Below are positions 45,899 to 55,770 of a DNA stretch of 64,000 bases, piece after piece. This DNA is from a gamma proteobacterium HdN1 (GTDB taxonomy: Bacteria; Pseudomonadota; Gammaproteobacteria; Pseudomonadales; Ketobacteraceae), in NCBI GenBank assembly GCA_000198515.1, contig FP929140.1:2020527-2084526 (forward strand), written 5' to 3'. Made by a program: the position numbers and the translations under genes. Numbering within the stretch: the stretch's first letter is position 1; every line of letters starts with the position of its first letter. The notes below the pieces were generated by a model. It worked only from the letters and a program-made list of their open reading frames with translations, made no database searches and had not been told where the DNA came from.

Positions 45899-46429
45899 AT
45901 GACAACGGCTGATTACACCATTCTTGGCATCATTGCTTTTTCGCTTTTTTTGAGCTTGCGTCGTGGCTTCGTGACCGAGGCGTTTTCTTTAGCCTCGTGG
46001 ATCGCCGCCTTTGTCGTTGCCAAAATGTTTAGCCATCCACTGTCCCTGCTGCTGGAGCCGCACATCAGCGCGTCTTCGTTGCGGATGCCAGCGGCCTATG
46101 GCGCACTGTTTTTTGCGACCCTTTTTATTGGCGGCCTGATCGCAAAGCTATCCCGCGAGCTGTTGAAAGCCGCAGGGTTGACGCTCGCAGACCGAGTGCT
46201 TGGCCTTGCTTTTGGTGCTGCTCGCGGCGCATTGATCGTAATTGTAACGCTTGGGCTGCTCGCCAGAATGACCGAGATGCCTAAGGATGCATGGTGGCAA
46301 GAATCCGTGCTGATCCCACAGCTGATGAAATTTGAAACATGGGCCACACAACTCGGCACGGATGCTTGGCGTGAAGTGAATCAATTTACTTCCGCAAATC
46401 ATAAAGCTTTTGAGCATGTAATCTCGTAA
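45899..46429 (+). CDS. cvpA: CvpA family membrane protein
   Basis: This 176-residue inner-membrane protein has about four hydrophobic helices and the family start DYTILGIIAFSLFLSLRRGF. LTLADRVLGLAFGAARGALI is the central conserved segment. It was first known for colicin V export and in many bacteria sits upstream of purF, as here (36-bp gap). Confidence 0.93.
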   Translation: MTTADYTILGIIAFSLFLSLRRGFVTEAFSLASWIAAFVVAKMFSHPLSLLLEPHISASSLRMPAAYGALFFATLFIGGLIAKLSRELLKAAGLTLADRVLGLAFGAARGALIVIVTLGLLARMTEMPKDAWWQESVLIPQLMKFETWATQLGTDAWREVNQFTSANHKAFEHVIS

Positions 46430-46465
46430 GCCAGTATTTGTCATCTATTTCTTGAGGTTGAACCG

Positions 46466-47986
46466 ATGTGCGGAATTGTTGGGATTGTAGGTAAATCCAA
46501 CGTAAACCAGGCCATTTATGACTGCTTGACCGTGTTGCAACATCGCGGCCAAGACGCCGCCGGCATCGTGACCTGCGATGACAAAAAGCTATTTCTGCGC
46601 AAAGACAACGGCCTAGTGCGCGATGTATTCCGCGCAAGCCATATGCACCGACTGGTCGGAAACATGGGGATTGGCCACGTTCGCTACCCTACTGAAGGAA
46701 CCTCCAGCTCAGCAGAGGCACAACCCTTTTACGTGAACTCCCCCTATGGCATAACGCTTGCGCATAACGGCAACCTCACCAATACAGCGGAGATCGGTGA
46801 AGATCTTTTCAAGGAAGATTTACGCCATATCAACACCAACAGTGATTCCGAGGTGCTTCTCAACGCCTTCGCACACGAATTGCAGCGGCTCGGTAAACTG
46901 GTCGCCACCGAAGATGATATTTTTACGGCAGTTTCCCAAGTCCACAAGCGCTGTCGGGGTGCTTATGCTGTAGTCGCGATGATCACCGGCTATGGGATCG
47001 TAGGGTTCCGCGATCCACACGGCATTCGGCCGCTCTGCTTCGGCGAGCGCGAAACCGATAACGGCGTAGAATATATGATCGCGTCGGAAAGCGTTGCATT
47101 GCAGTCGATGGGGTTCACGCTGATACGTGATGTTCTGCCCGGCGAGGCCGTGTATATTAACCGTGATGGTCAACTCTACACCCGTTTGTGTGCGGCCAAA
47201 GTAAGTTTCAGCCCCTGTATTTTTGAATACGTCTATCTCGCACGCCCTGATTCCATTATGGATGGCATCTCGGTTTATAAAGCACGGTTGCGCATGGGCG
47301 AAAAGCTCGCAGAAAAAATCAAGCGCACTTGGGCAGATCACGATATCGACGTCATCATGCCCATTCCTGATACCAGCCGTACCGCCGCATTACAGCTAGC
47401 AAACCTGTTGGGCGTTAAATATCGGGAAGGTTTTATCAAGAACCGCTACATTGGCCGCACCTTTATCATGCCAGGCCAAAGCCTGCGAAAAAAATCAGTG
47501 CGCCAAAAGCTCAACTCGATCGAGCTAGAATTTGCGAACAAAAACGTGCTATTGGTAGACGACTCCATTGTTCGCGGCACGACCTGCAACCAGATCATTA
47601 CGATGGCGCGTGAAGCCGGCGCGAAGAAGGTCTATTTTGCCTCCGCCTCTCCTGCAGTGCGTTATCCCAACGTCTATGGAATTGACATGCCTGCGGCGAG
47701 CGAACTAATCGCCTCTGGCCGTACCGACGAAGAAGTCCAGCAAATCATAGGCGCCGATCGCCTGATTTACCAAGACCTAGACGACTTGATTGCGTGTGCG
47801 CGCGGCGGAAATCCAGAAATCACCCGCTTCGATTGCTCCGTGTTTGACGGAAAATACGCGACCGGCGACATTGACGAAGCCTACCTCAAGCGCCTCGAAA
47901 ACCGCCGCAGCGAGGGTGCCAAAGAAAAAAAGTCCGAAGAACTCAAGCTGGATGAAGATATTATCGACCTCTACAACGAGGAATAG
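46466..47986 (+). CDS. purF: Amidophosphoribosyltransferase
   Basis: This 506-residue enzyme makes phosphoribosylamine, the first committed step of purine synthesis. Cys2 of [12 protein letters not shown] is the glutaminase nucleophile. The PRPP loop is [18 protein letters not shown]. The length is typical, with a charged C-terminal tail. Confidence 0.97.
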   Translation: MCGIVGIVGKSNVNQAIYDCLTVLQHRGQDAAGIVTCDDKKLFLRKDNGLVRDVFRASHMHRLVGNMGIGHVRYPTEGTSSSAEAQPFYVNSPYGITLAHNGNLTNTAEIGEDLFKEDLRHINTNSDSEVLLNAFAHELQRLGKLVATEDDIFTAVSQVHKRCRGAYAVVAMITGYGIVGFRDPHGIRPLCFGERETDNGVEYMIASESVALQSMGFTLIRDVLPGEAVYINRDGQLYTRLCAAKVSFSPCIFEYVYLARPDSIMDGISVYKARLRMGEKLAEKIKRTWADHDIDVIMPIPDTSRTAALQLANLLGVKYREGFIKNRYIGRTFIMPGQSLRKKSVRQKLNSIELEFANKNVLLVDDSIVRGTTCNQIITMAREAGAKKVYFASASPAVRYPNVYGIDMPAASELIASGRTDEEVQQIIGADRLIYQDLDDLIACARGGNPEITRFDCSVFDGKYATGDIDEAYLKRLENRRSEGAKEKKSEELKLDEDIIDLYNEE

Positions 47987-48006
47987 GCCCAGAGAACGGG
48001 CCTTTC
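47985..48006 (+). terminator. Weak hairpin at the purF stop codon
   Basis: AGGCCC (47985-47990, overlapping the stop codon) pairs with GGGCCT (47998-48003) and is followed by a short T-rich stretch. The stem is short, so it is only a possible attenuator between purF and metZ. Confidence 0.4.
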
Positions 48007-48038
48007 CACTGGAATAAGCGAAGCAGAAGGCGGATGCA

Positions 48039-49235
48039 ATGAACGATTGGAATCATCAGGATGACTGGGCCATTGAGACCCTCGCCATTCGTACAGGTCA
48101 GGTGCGTACAGAATTTGGGGAACACTCCGAACCAATTTTTGCAACCTCCAGCTTCGTTTTTAATTCTGCAGAACAGGCCGCGGCGCGTTTTTCAAAAGCC
48201 GAGCCGGGCTTTATTTATTCGCGCTTCTCTAACCCAACCGTAGCGGCATTTGAGACACGGCTTGCCGCAATGGAAGGCGCAGAACAGTGTGTAGCCACGG
48301 CATCCGGCATGAGCGCAATCATGGCCGTAATGCAGAGTTTGCTGCAAAGTGGCGACGAAATTCTTTCTTCGTACAGTATTTTTGGCACTACCAACGTCCT
48401 GTTCGAAAAGTACCTGCGCAAGTTTGGGATTCAGACGAATTTTGTCTCCCAAACCGACGTTGCCGCGTGGCGTGAAGCAATTACGCCCAAAACCCGTTTG
48501 CTGTTTCTGGAAACACCGTCAAATCCGTTGGCGGAAATTGCCGATATTCGTGCAATTGCCGAAATTGCGCACGAGGCGGGCGCCATTCTGGTTGTGGACA
48601 ACTGTTTCTGCACACCCGCTTTGCAGCGCCCGTTAGCGCTTGGGGCGGATATCGTAATCCACTCGGCCACGAAATTTTTGGACGGGCAGGGGCGCTGCAT
48701 TGGCGGCGCGGTGGTGGGGCCTTCGCGCTATCTGGAAGAAGTGTATGGCTATCTCCGCACCGTTGGCCCAACCATGAGCCCATTCAACGCATGGGTCTTT
48801 TTGAAAGGCTTGGAAACCCTTAGCCTGCGTATGCAAGCACACAGCACCAGCGCGCAACGTCTCGCAGAGTGGCTGGAGCAACAGCCTGCGATCGAGCGCG
48901 TTCACTACGCCGGCTTGGCTTCGCACCCTCAACACGCACTCGCCAGCAGCCAGCAGGATGGTTATGGCGGCATCGTCTCTTTTGAGGTGCGTGGAGGGAA
49001 AGAGCAGGCGTGGAAGCTCATCAACGGCACCAAGATTTTTTCAATCACCGCAAATCTTGGTGACACGAAGTCAACGCTTACTCACCCTGCCACGACGACC
49101 CACGGCAGGCTCACTCCAGAGGAACGCCAGCGTGCAGGCATCAAAGACAACCTGATTCGCATGGCCGTTGGGCTTGAAAACGTTAACGATCTCAAGCGCG
49201 ACCTGATACACGCCCTAGAAGCTATTGACGGCTAG
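48039..49235 (+). CDS. metZ: O-succinylhomoserine sulfhydrylase
   Basis: This 398-residue PLP enzyme of the Cys/Met metabolism family makes homocysteine from O-succinylhomoserine and sulfide. The PLP lysine is in IVIHSATKFLDGQGR near residue 208. YSRFSNPTVAAFETRLAAME and LVVDNCFCTPALQRPL are conserved. The position after purF is usual for metZ in related bacteria. O-acetylhomoserine as substrate cannot be excluded. Confidence 0.94.
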   Translation: MNDWNHQDDWAIETLAIRTGQVRTEFGEHSEPIFATSSFVFNSAEQAAARFSKAEPGFIYSRFSNPTVAAFETRLAAMEGAEQCVATASGMSAIMAVMQSLLQSGDEILSSYSIFGTTNVLFEKYLRKFGIQTNFVSQTDVAAWREAITPKTRLLFLETPSNPLAEIADIRAIAEIAHEAGAILVVDNCFCTPALQRPLALGADIVIHSATKFLDGQGRCIGGAVVGPSRYLEEVYGYLRTVGPTMSPFNAWVFLKGLETLSLRMQAHSTSAQRLAEWLEQQPAIERVHYAGLASHPQHALASSQQDGYGGIVSFEVRGGKEQAWKLINGTKIFSITANLGDTKSTLTHPATTTHGRLTPEERQRAGIKDNLIRMAVGLENVNDLKRDLIHALEAIDG

Positions 49236-49299
49236 CTGGAAACTCTTAGCGGCTAGCAGCCTAGTTTCAATCGTTCGCCAAAGCCTTCCACGCCCATGT

Positions 49300-49327
49300 G
49301 CTATTCTCAAGTAGCTATTCTGAGATA
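49300..49327 (+). repeat. 14-bp tandem duplication before the MoxR gene
   Basis: GCTATTCTCAAGTA (49300-49313) is followed by GCTATTCTGAGATA (49314-49327), about 30 bp before the MoxR start. Confidence 0.7.
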
Positions 49328-49355
49328 GCAAACGCAGGGCGAGGGGAGGTGGGTA

Positions 49356-50288
49356 GTGCATGCAGACGCAATCAAACGGGTGCTACAGCAGGTCGGTCAG
49401 ATCGTGCTTGGCAAACCGCATGAAGTAAAACTTGCCGTTGCTTGCCTGATTGCACGAGGACACCTGCTCATTGAGGACTTGCCCGGTATGGGCAAAACCA
49501 CCTTGGCGCACGCATTGGCAGGTGCGCTTGGCTTAAGCTTCCAGCGCGTGCAGTTCACGAGCGATCTGCTGCCTTCGGATGTCTTGGGTGTTAGTATTTA
49601 TCGGCAAGATCTTCAAGGCTTTGAATTTCGGCAAGGCCCCATTTTTACGCAAATTCTGCTGGCGGATGAGATCAACCGCACGACTCCAAAAACTCAGAGC
49701 GCATTGCTAGAAGCCATGGAGGAGCGCCAAGTCAGTGTTGAAGGCGAAACGCGCAGCTTACCTGTACCGTTTTTTGTAATCGCCACGCAGAACCCTTTTA
49801 CGCAAATGGGCACCTATCCACTGCCAGAATCGCAGATGGATCGTTTCCTGATGTGCATTAGTTTAGGCTATCCCGATCAAGCCATAGAGCGAGCGTTACT
49901 CAGAGGGGAAGATCAACGCAAATTGCTTACGGACTTAAAGCCTGCAACCTCCGCAGAACAACTACTGCGATGGCAGCAGGCGGTCGGTGAAATCAAGCTT
50001 TCGGATGCGGTTTTGGATTATATCCAAAAATTAGTGCGAGCCACCCGGCATCACGAGCGTATCGAGGTTGGGCTCTCACCGCGTGGTGCCATTGCACTGA
50101 CGCGCGCGGCGCAGGCATGGGCGCTTTTAGAGGCGCGTGATTACCTGATACCAGACGACGTGCAGGCAGTATTTCAGGCGGTCGTCTCGCACCGTTTATT
50201 TTGCGCATCCGACCAAGGCGGCCACCGTGAGGGTCGTATGATGGCGCGCGAAATCCTCGCCGCCACGGATGTCCTTGGGCATCTGTAA
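49356..50288 (+). CDS. MoxR-family AAA ATPase
   Basis: This 310-residue MoxR-type ATPase has Walker A LPGMGKTTLAHALAGAL near residue 46, Walker B ILLADEINRTTPKTQ and sensor FFVIATQNPFTQMGTYPLPE. It is a probable chaperone for the DUF58 and transglutaminase proteins that follow. It starts with GTG, with GGGGAGG upstream. The stop precedes the DUF58 start by a few bases. Confidence 0.94.
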   Translation: MHADAIKRVLQQVGQIVLGKPHEVKLAVACLIARGHLLIEDLPGMGKTTLAHALAGALGLSFQRVQFTSDLLPSDVLGVSIYRQDLQGFEFRQGPIFTQILLADEINRTTPKTQSALLEAMEERQVSVEGETRSLPVPFFVIATQNPFTQMGTYPLPESQMDRFLMCISLGYPDQAIERALLRGEDQRKLLTDLKPATSAEQLLRWQQAVGEIKLSDAVLDYIQKLVRATRHHERIEVGLSPRGAIALTRAAQAWALLEARDYLIPDDVQAVFQAVVSHRLFCASDQGGHREGRMMAREILAATDVLGHL

Positions 50289-50292
50289 ACTC

Positions 50293-51252
50293 ATGCCTAT
50301 TCAGTTCAGAAAAAAAATACAAACTCGCTGGCAAAAATGGCTGGATCATCGCCTGCCTAGGCTCAAAAAGGTTCGGCTTACTCAGCGTAACACCTTTATT
50401 TTTCCGGCAAAAGAGGGCGTCGCCTTTCTTTTTGTGGTGCTGCTGATCTTTATTGGCGGGATCAATTACGAAAACAGCTTACTGCTCGGCACCTCTTTTC
50501 TACTGGCCTCGCTGTTTACGGTGAGCATCATTGCCACTTATCTGAATCTGTCCGGCCTTGAGGTGAGCTCCGAACGCGCGCTAAACGCCCACGTGGGCGA
50601 GCTTGGTTTTGTGACTGTGCTGGTTCACGCGCACAAGCCACGTCGTTATGGAATTACGCTGGAACTTGAGCAATTTCGAGATCACTTTAACCTTGCTCTA
50701 GGTGAGTCACGGGCGATTGTCGTGCCTTTTTTGCTGTTAAAGCGCGGCCGTGCTTATCCGCCTCGGGTGATGCTAGAAAGTCGTTACCCTTTGGGGCTGT
50801 TACGAGTGTGGACATGGATTTCGCTGGATCAACCAGCAATCGCATGGCCAAAGCCGCAGCGCTCCGAGTATCTTGCGCAGGCGGGTGATGAAATGGGGCA
50901 TTTGCATCTCGCCAAAAATCAGCAGCAAGAAGAATTCGCAGGCTTGCGAGAATACCAACCTGGCGACCCGCTCAAGCATATCCACTGGAAGCAGCTCGCC
51001 AAAACCGGCGCGCTCACCACAAAGCTCCTTGAATCAACATCCTCGTCGCGACGGGTGTTAACCCTTGAAAGCGTTCCCGGCCCTGGAACTGAGGCGCGCT
51101 TGAGCCAGTTGCTCTGGTGGGCTGAACATTTCTGCGAACAGCAAATCCCTTTTGCATTGCAGTGCCCAAGCGTATCCATCCCGATGGGCTCTGGGGGTTC
51201 CCACCTTGATCAGGTGCGCGAAGCTTTGGCCCTTTATGGCGGTGGGCTATGA
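50293..51252 (+). CDS. DUF58 domain protein
   Basis: This protein of about 319 residues has two N-terminal membrane helices (GVAFLFVVLLIFIGGINY and LLLGTSFLLASLFTVSI) and a C-terminal DUF58 domain (EFAGLREYQPGDPLKHIHWK). Genes of this type pair with MoxR and form a von Willebrand-like fold. The ATG at 50293 gives the basic start MPIQFRKK. An ATG at 50269 lies inside the MoxR end. It overlaps the next gene by 4 bp. Confidence 0.9.
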   Translation: MPIQFRKKIQTRWQKWLDHRLPRLKKVRLTQRNTFIFPAKEGVAFLFVVLLIFIGGINYENSLLLGTSFLLASLFTVSIIATYLNLSGLEVSSERALNAHVGELGFVTVLVHAHKPRRYGITLELEQFRDHFNLALGESRAIVVPFLLLKRGRAYPPRVMLESRYPLGLLRVWTWISLDQPAIAWPKPQRSEYLAQAGDEMGHLHLAKNQQQEEFAGLREYQPGDPLKHIHWKQLAKTGALTTKLLESTSSSRRVLTLESVPGPGTEARLSQLLWWAEHFCEQQIPFALQCPSVSIPMGSGGSHLDQVREALALYGGGL

Positions 51253-53324
51253 GAGCAAAGCGCGTTCCTGATTTCGTTATGCCGCGTGCAAGCTTTGCGG
51301 GCCTCTTGGTTACCATGGCAGCCTGTTTTTTTCCTCATGCCACACGCTTACCGTTATGGATGAGTATATTTGCGCTGGTTTGTATGGTTTATAGGCTGCT
51401 GATTCATTGGCAACGCGCAGATTTTCCTTCAATTTGGGCAAAGCTACTTGCTGCAGCGATTGCGATTCCGCTGCTGGTGGGTGAGTACGGAACCTTGATG
51501 GCGCCGGATGGCGGCGTTGCTTTTCTGTTTGTAGGATACTTTCTCAAGCTGCTAGAAATGCATTATCGGCGCGATGCTATGGTGATGCTGCTGCTTTCCT
51601 TTTTCGTAATTCCAATGCAATTTCTCTACGACACCAGTTTGCTTGCAACGGTGTGGGTCATTTTTTGCTATTTTTGCATTCTCTCTACTTTGATTAGCTT
51701 TCACCAGAATTCAACGTCCGTAGTGAATGCTTCCGCGTACAAAGCCAGCGTAAAGCTAATGGCATGGTCGATTCCGGTAACGATTCTACTGTTTCTATTT
51801 TTCCCGCGCCTACCGCCATTCTGGCAACTTCCATCCACTCAATCTGGGCAAACCATAGGCTTATCGGATCAGCTCGATATGGAGAGCCTAGATGCCCTGT
51901 TTAGTAGCGGCAAAGTAGCGTTTCGCGCCGATTTTGGATTATACCATCCCCAGATGCGAGACCTCTACTGGCGTAGCCTAGTAATGGAGGGGTTCGACGG
52001 TCAGCGCTGGTCAGTGTTGAATCCACCCAAATCAAGCAGAATACGTGGCCGACGCCAACACTCCGATGCGCCAGATTCTAAAACGCGTTCTGCGGCAGAA
52101 GGTGAGCACGCAGAGCTCATTCACTACAAAATCTTTCTGGAGCCATCCTTCCAGCAGTATCTGCCGGTTCTTTCGCCTGTGCTGGAGTGGGGCGGCATCC
52201 CCGCATCTCTATCCAATAGTGATGTGCTTCAGGCGCACGATCCCGTCATTGCAACTACGCTCTATTGGGCGGACACTCAAAAAGACTTCCTAAAGAGCAC
52301 CGCGACTGCCGCAGAACTCGACCAAAATCTACGCTTACCAGAACAAGCGGCGCCTCGCAGCCGAAAAGAAGCGTTGCGGCTTTTTCAAAAGGCGAACCGC
52401 GATCCAGCTCAATTTGTCGACGCACTTCGAAGTTGGATTAACGCAGATGAATTTTCCTATACGCTAAAACCGCCGCGCCTAAGTGGTGACACTACCGACG
52501 ATTTTCTGTTTCGCACGCGAGCAGGCTATTGCAGTCACTATGCAAGCGCGACAACCGTAATGCTACGCTCGGTAGGGATTCCTGCGAGAGTCGTCGGTGG
52601 CTATCAAGGCGGCGAGTATCAAGCGTCGGCAAATTACTGGATTATTCATCAGTACGATGCGCATGCATGGGTCGAATACTACACAGCGGAGTTAGGCTGG
52701 CAGCGCTTTGACCCAACCGCCGCCATTTCCCCCACGCGAATTGAGTACGGCATGGATGCCTTGACCACAAGCCTTTCCAGTGAGCGCTTCTCCGTTTCAC
52801 GCATTGATCACTGGCCTATCGTCAGCCAACTTCGGCGTTCTATGGATTACCTCAATTATCAATGGATTGTGCGCGTGGTGGGCTATCAGCAAAATGCGCG
52901 GGATCAGTTGGTTGCCAATCTGTTCGGGCAATTTACCGTGCTTTCATGGCTCGCCGTCCTGCTTGGAGGTACCATTGTCGCCGGCGCTCTACTGTACGTT
53001 TACGTTCTCTGGCGGGAACAAGGGCCGCGCCCAGATCGCTTGGATGCCGCTTTGCTGGCTGCACTTTCCACTGCAGAACGCCATTTTCGGCCTAGAAACA
53101 GCGGCGAAACGGTCTCTGCCTACTGCGCTGCCTATGCCGAGAATAGGTGTGCAAACAGCAAGATGTTGAATGAGATTTGTGACGAATATCACCGATTGCG
53201 ATACCAGTCTGGGTTTCAGCCCGCTGGCGTGTTGCAGTTTAAGACAGCCGAATTGCAGAGTGATACACTTCAGCGCGCCTTTGATGGCTTTATGCACAAC
53301 GTCAAGCGCTTCAAACAAGCATAA
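51249..53324 (+). CDS. TgpA-like transglutaminase with DUF3488 membrane domain
   Basis: This 691-residue protein has about five N-terminal membrane helices (DUF3488), a large periplasmic region with a transglutaminase-like domain, and a further helix near 560-585. The catalytic triad is visible: Cys in RAGYCSHYAS near residue 428, His in YDAHAWVEYY and Asp in RFDPTAAIS. The order MoxR-DUF58-TgpA matches the module described in Pseudomonas, where TgpA is essential. The substrate is unknown. Confidence 0.93.
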   Translation: MRAKRVPDFVMPRASFAGLLVTMAACFFPHATRLPLWMSIFALVCMVYRLLIHWQRADFPSIWAKLLAAAIAIPLLVGEYGTLMAPDGGVAFLFVGYFLKLLEMHYRRDAMVMLLLSFFVIPMQFLYDTSLLATVWVIFCYFCILSTLISFHQNSTSVVNASAYKASVKLMAWSIPVTILLFLFFPRLPPFWQLPSTQSGQTIGLSDQLDMESLDALFSSGKVAFRADFGLYHPQMRDLYWRSLVMEGFDGQRWSVLNPPKSSRIRGRRQHSDAPDSKTRSAAEGEHAELIHYKIFLEPSFQQYLPVLSPVLEWGGIPASLSNSDVLQAHDPVIATTLYWADTQKDFLKSTATAAELDQNLRLPEQAAPRSRKEALRLFQKANRDPAQFVDALRSWINADEFSYTLKPPRLSGDTTDDFLFRTRAGYCSHYASATTVMLRSVGIPARVVGGYQGGEYQASANYWIIHQYDAHAWVEYYTAELGWQRFDPTAAISPTRIEYGMDALTTSLSSERFSVSRIDHWPIVSQLRRSMDYLNYQWIVRVVGYQQNARDQLVANLFGQFTVLSWLAVLLGGTIVAGALLYVYVLWREQGPRPDRLDAALLAALSTAERHFRPRNSGETVSAYCAAYAENRCANSKMLNEICDEYHRLRYQSGFQPAGVLQFKTAELQSDTLQRAFDGFMHNVKRFKQA

Positions 53325-53350
53325 AATCGCAGTCCTTCAGGCAGTTACGC

Positions 53351-54346
53351 ATGAAACATTGGCAGAAGCCCCTGATTCTATCGGTCGTGGTCGCCATTGC
53401 GCTCTATTTTTTCGCAATGTTGCTGACCGATTTCACCGCTACTCGCGCAGCCTTAGCGCGCATGAGCGCCAGCGCATGGTTTATCATCATTGGGTTGTCG
53501 CTCTTTAATTACGCGCTCCGTTTCTGGCGTTGGTCGTCCTATATTGACACGTTTAGAAGCGCTGCTCGCGACGGTTCCGCGCAGCACCAAAATAACAACC
53601 TTTCCATACGTAGGCATCTGTCCTACTATCTTGCCGGTTTTTCCCTTTCCACGACGCCGGGCAAGGCAGGGGAGGCGATACGTTCAATCTACCTGCGCTA
53701 TCACGGTGTTAGCTATCACGACAGCATTAGCGCACTTTTTGTCGAAAGGCTCTTAGACCTAATCGCAATTACTTTATTGGCCGTGCTTGCGTGCATATAT
53801 TTTCCACAATACGAGTGGATTGCAGGAGCTACTGCCGCCGTTGCGCTGATTTCGCTTTTTCTCATACGAGAGCCAAAAGTACTCAGTTGGGGGGAAAAGG
53901 TCGCCGCTCACCTTGGGCGTTTGCAAAAAATCTCCCAGCATATGATCATCATGCTGCGCTCCGCTGTAATGCTAATGAGCAATCGTCAGCTACTGGGTGG
54001 TCTTACCTTGGGCGTTCTGGCGTGGGGTGCAGAGGGCATTGGCCTTTACATCATTCTCGAAGCCATGGGCGTACATGTTGATTTGTGGCTGGCGGTGAGC
54101 ATTTACGGAGTTGCGGTACTTGCAGGCGCGATATCGTTTTTGCCCGGCGGATTGGGTGGTACTGAAGCTGTCATGACTTTGTTATTAATCGCTTCAGGCG
54201 TGGATAAATCGACCGCCTTTGCCGCAACACTGGTATGCCGCCTCGCTACACTCTGGTTCGCGGTTCTCGTTGGCCTGATCGCAATGACGTTTAATACCTT
54301 ATATCCTTATTCTGCAGACTCAAACAAAACATTGGTGTCCCCATGA
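53351..54346 (+). CDS. LPG-synthase-like (UPF0104) integral membrane protein, candidate lipid-linked sugar flippase
   Basis: This 331-residue protein has about eight membrane helices of the lysylphosphatidylglycerol synthase N-domain/UPF0104 type. The hallmarks are YLAGFSLSTTPGKAGEAIRS, FVERLLDLIAI, and FLPGGLGGTEAVMTLLLIASG. Such proteins have been proposed as glycolipid flippases. It overlaps the HAD-UbiA gene by 4 bp, so it is coupled to the arabinose-donor genes. A role in moving the lipid-linked sugar is inferred. Confidence 0.85.
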   Translation: MKHWQKPLILSVVVAIALYFFAMLLTDFTATRAALARMSASAWFIIIGLSLFNYALRFWRWSSYIDTFRSAARDGSAQHQNNNLSIRRHLSYYLAGFSLSTTPGKAGEAIRSIYLRYHGVSYHDSISALFVERLLDLIAITLLAVLACIYFPQYEWIAGATAAVALISLFLIREPKVLSWGEKVAAHLGRLQKISQHMIIMLRSAVMLMSNRQLLGGLTLGVLAWGAEGIGLYIILEAMGVHVDLWLAVSIYGVAVLAGAISFLPGGLGGTEAVMTLLLIASGVDKSTAFAATLVCRLATLWFAVLVGLIAMTFNTLYPYSADSNKTLVSP

Positions 54347-55770
54347 GTCAAAATACCTTGCCTCTTGCCGTCGATTTAGACGGCACGCTGCTCAAAAGCG
54401 ACATGCTGCTTGAATCCTTTTTGGCCATGGTGCGCAATAACCCGTTCACCTTGTTGTTGGCACCGTTCTGGCTGCTAAAAGGTAAAGCGTGGTTAAAACT
54501 GCAGATTGCATTGCGCTCTGAAATCGACGTGAGCCATTTGCCTTATAACGAACCGCTGCTGGCCTATCTTCATACCCAAAAAGCGCAAGGCCGGAAAATC
54601 TATCTTGCTACGGCAACTCACCAAAAATATGCACAACAAGTTGCGGACTACCTTGAACTGTTTGACGGCGTTTTTGCAAGTTCTCCCGATGTGAATTTAT
54701 CCGGAATTCACAAACGGGATGCACTGGTCGCAGCCTTTGGTGAGCGGCAATTTGTGTATGCTGGTAACGAAGCGGTTGATGTTCCAATCTGGAAAGCTTC
54801 TGCTGCTGCAATCGTTGTAGGCGATCGCGCCACCCGCTCACTGGCCGATGAAAGCGCACCAATCGAACAGCATTTTGACAGTCATGCAAAAAAGCTAAAG
54901 CCCGTTCTAAAAGCATTCCGCGTTCACCAGTGGGTCAAGAATGCGCTGATTTTTGTGCCTTTGTTCGCAGCCCATCAATTCGATAATCCTGTGCTTTTTT
55001 TGCAAGGAATTTTGGCTTTCCTTGCGTTTTCCGCGTGCGCATCATCCGTCTATTTAATTAACGATATGCTGGATCTTGCAGAAGACCGTCAGCACCCAAC
55101 AAAATGCAAGCGCCCGTTTGCGGCAGGCACCTTGCCGATTCTTACCGGAATGGTGTCCATCCCGCTGTTGCTGCTCGCGGCGATTTTTCTTTGCCTGTTT
55201 TTGCCTGCACAGTTTGCGCTAGTGCTCGCCGCCTATTATGCGCTCACTTTCGCTTATAGCTTTTGGTTGAAGCGAGTAGTGTTGATCGACGTCGTAACGC
55301 TCGCCTTGCTTTATACGATTCGCATTATCGCAGGTGCCGCTGCAATTGCGGTTCCCCTCTCGTTCTGGCTACTAGCTTTCTCGACCTTCCTGTTCTTGAG
55401 CCTCGCCATTCTCAAACGCTACACAGAGTTGCTGGTGATGCGCGAGAAGAACGCAACGAAAGCACTGGGGCGCGGTTATGCCGTCAATGATTTCGAACTT
55501 CTTGCATCCCTCGGCGGCTCAGCAGGCTACCTGTCTGTACTCGTTCTTGCACTGTACATTAACAGCCCAGAAATCCGCGCGTTATACCCAAGCCCGGAAC
55601 TCATGTGGCCCACCTGTTTGATCATGCTTTACTGGGTAAGCCGTGTGTGGATTGTGGCGCATCGTGGTAACATGAACGACGATCCAATTGTGTTTGCAAT
55701 CAAAGACAAAACCAGTCTGATTTGCGGGTTTCTCGTGGCAATCTTTATGGTGGTGGCTAGCGGAATATGA
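54343..55770 (+). CDS. HAD phosphatase-UbiA prenyltransferase fusion (DPPR-synthase-like)
   Basis: This 475-residue two-domain protein has an N-terminal HAD-like phosphatase part (LAVDLDGTLLKSD near 8-20, IYLATATHQKYAQQVADYL, YAGNEAVDVPIWKASAAA). The UbiA part follows from about residue 190, with the Asp-rich motif SSVYLINDMLDLAEDRQHPT near 240 and about eight membrane helices. The UbiA part resembles decaprenyl-phosphate phosphoribosyltransferase. The HAD domain may supply the phosphatase for the 5-phosphate, a separate protein in mycobacteria. It overlaps its neighbours by 4 bp on both sides. Confidence 0.88.
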   Translation: MSQNTLPLAVDLDGTLLKSDMLLESFLAMVRNNPFTLLLAPFWLLKGKAWLKLQIALRSEIDVSHLPYNEPLLAYLHTQKAQGRKIYLATATHQKYAQQVADYLELFDGVFASSPDVNLSGIHKRDALVAAFGERQFVYAGNEAVDVPIWKASAAAIVVGDRATRSLADESAPIEQHFDSHAKKLKPVLKAFRVHQWVKNALIFVPLFAAHQFDNPVLFLQGILAFLAFSACASSVYLINDMLDLAEDRQHPTKCKRPFAAGTLPILTGMVSIPLLLLAAIFLCLFLPAQFALVLAAYYALTFAYSFWLKRVVLIDVVTLALLYTIRIIAGAAAIAVPLSFWLLAFSTFLFLSLAILKRYTELLVMREKNATKALGRGYAVNDFELLASLGGSAGYLSVLVLALYINSPEIRALYPSPELMWPTCLIMLYWVSRVWIVAHRGNMNDDPIVFAIKDKTSLICGFLVAIFMVVASGI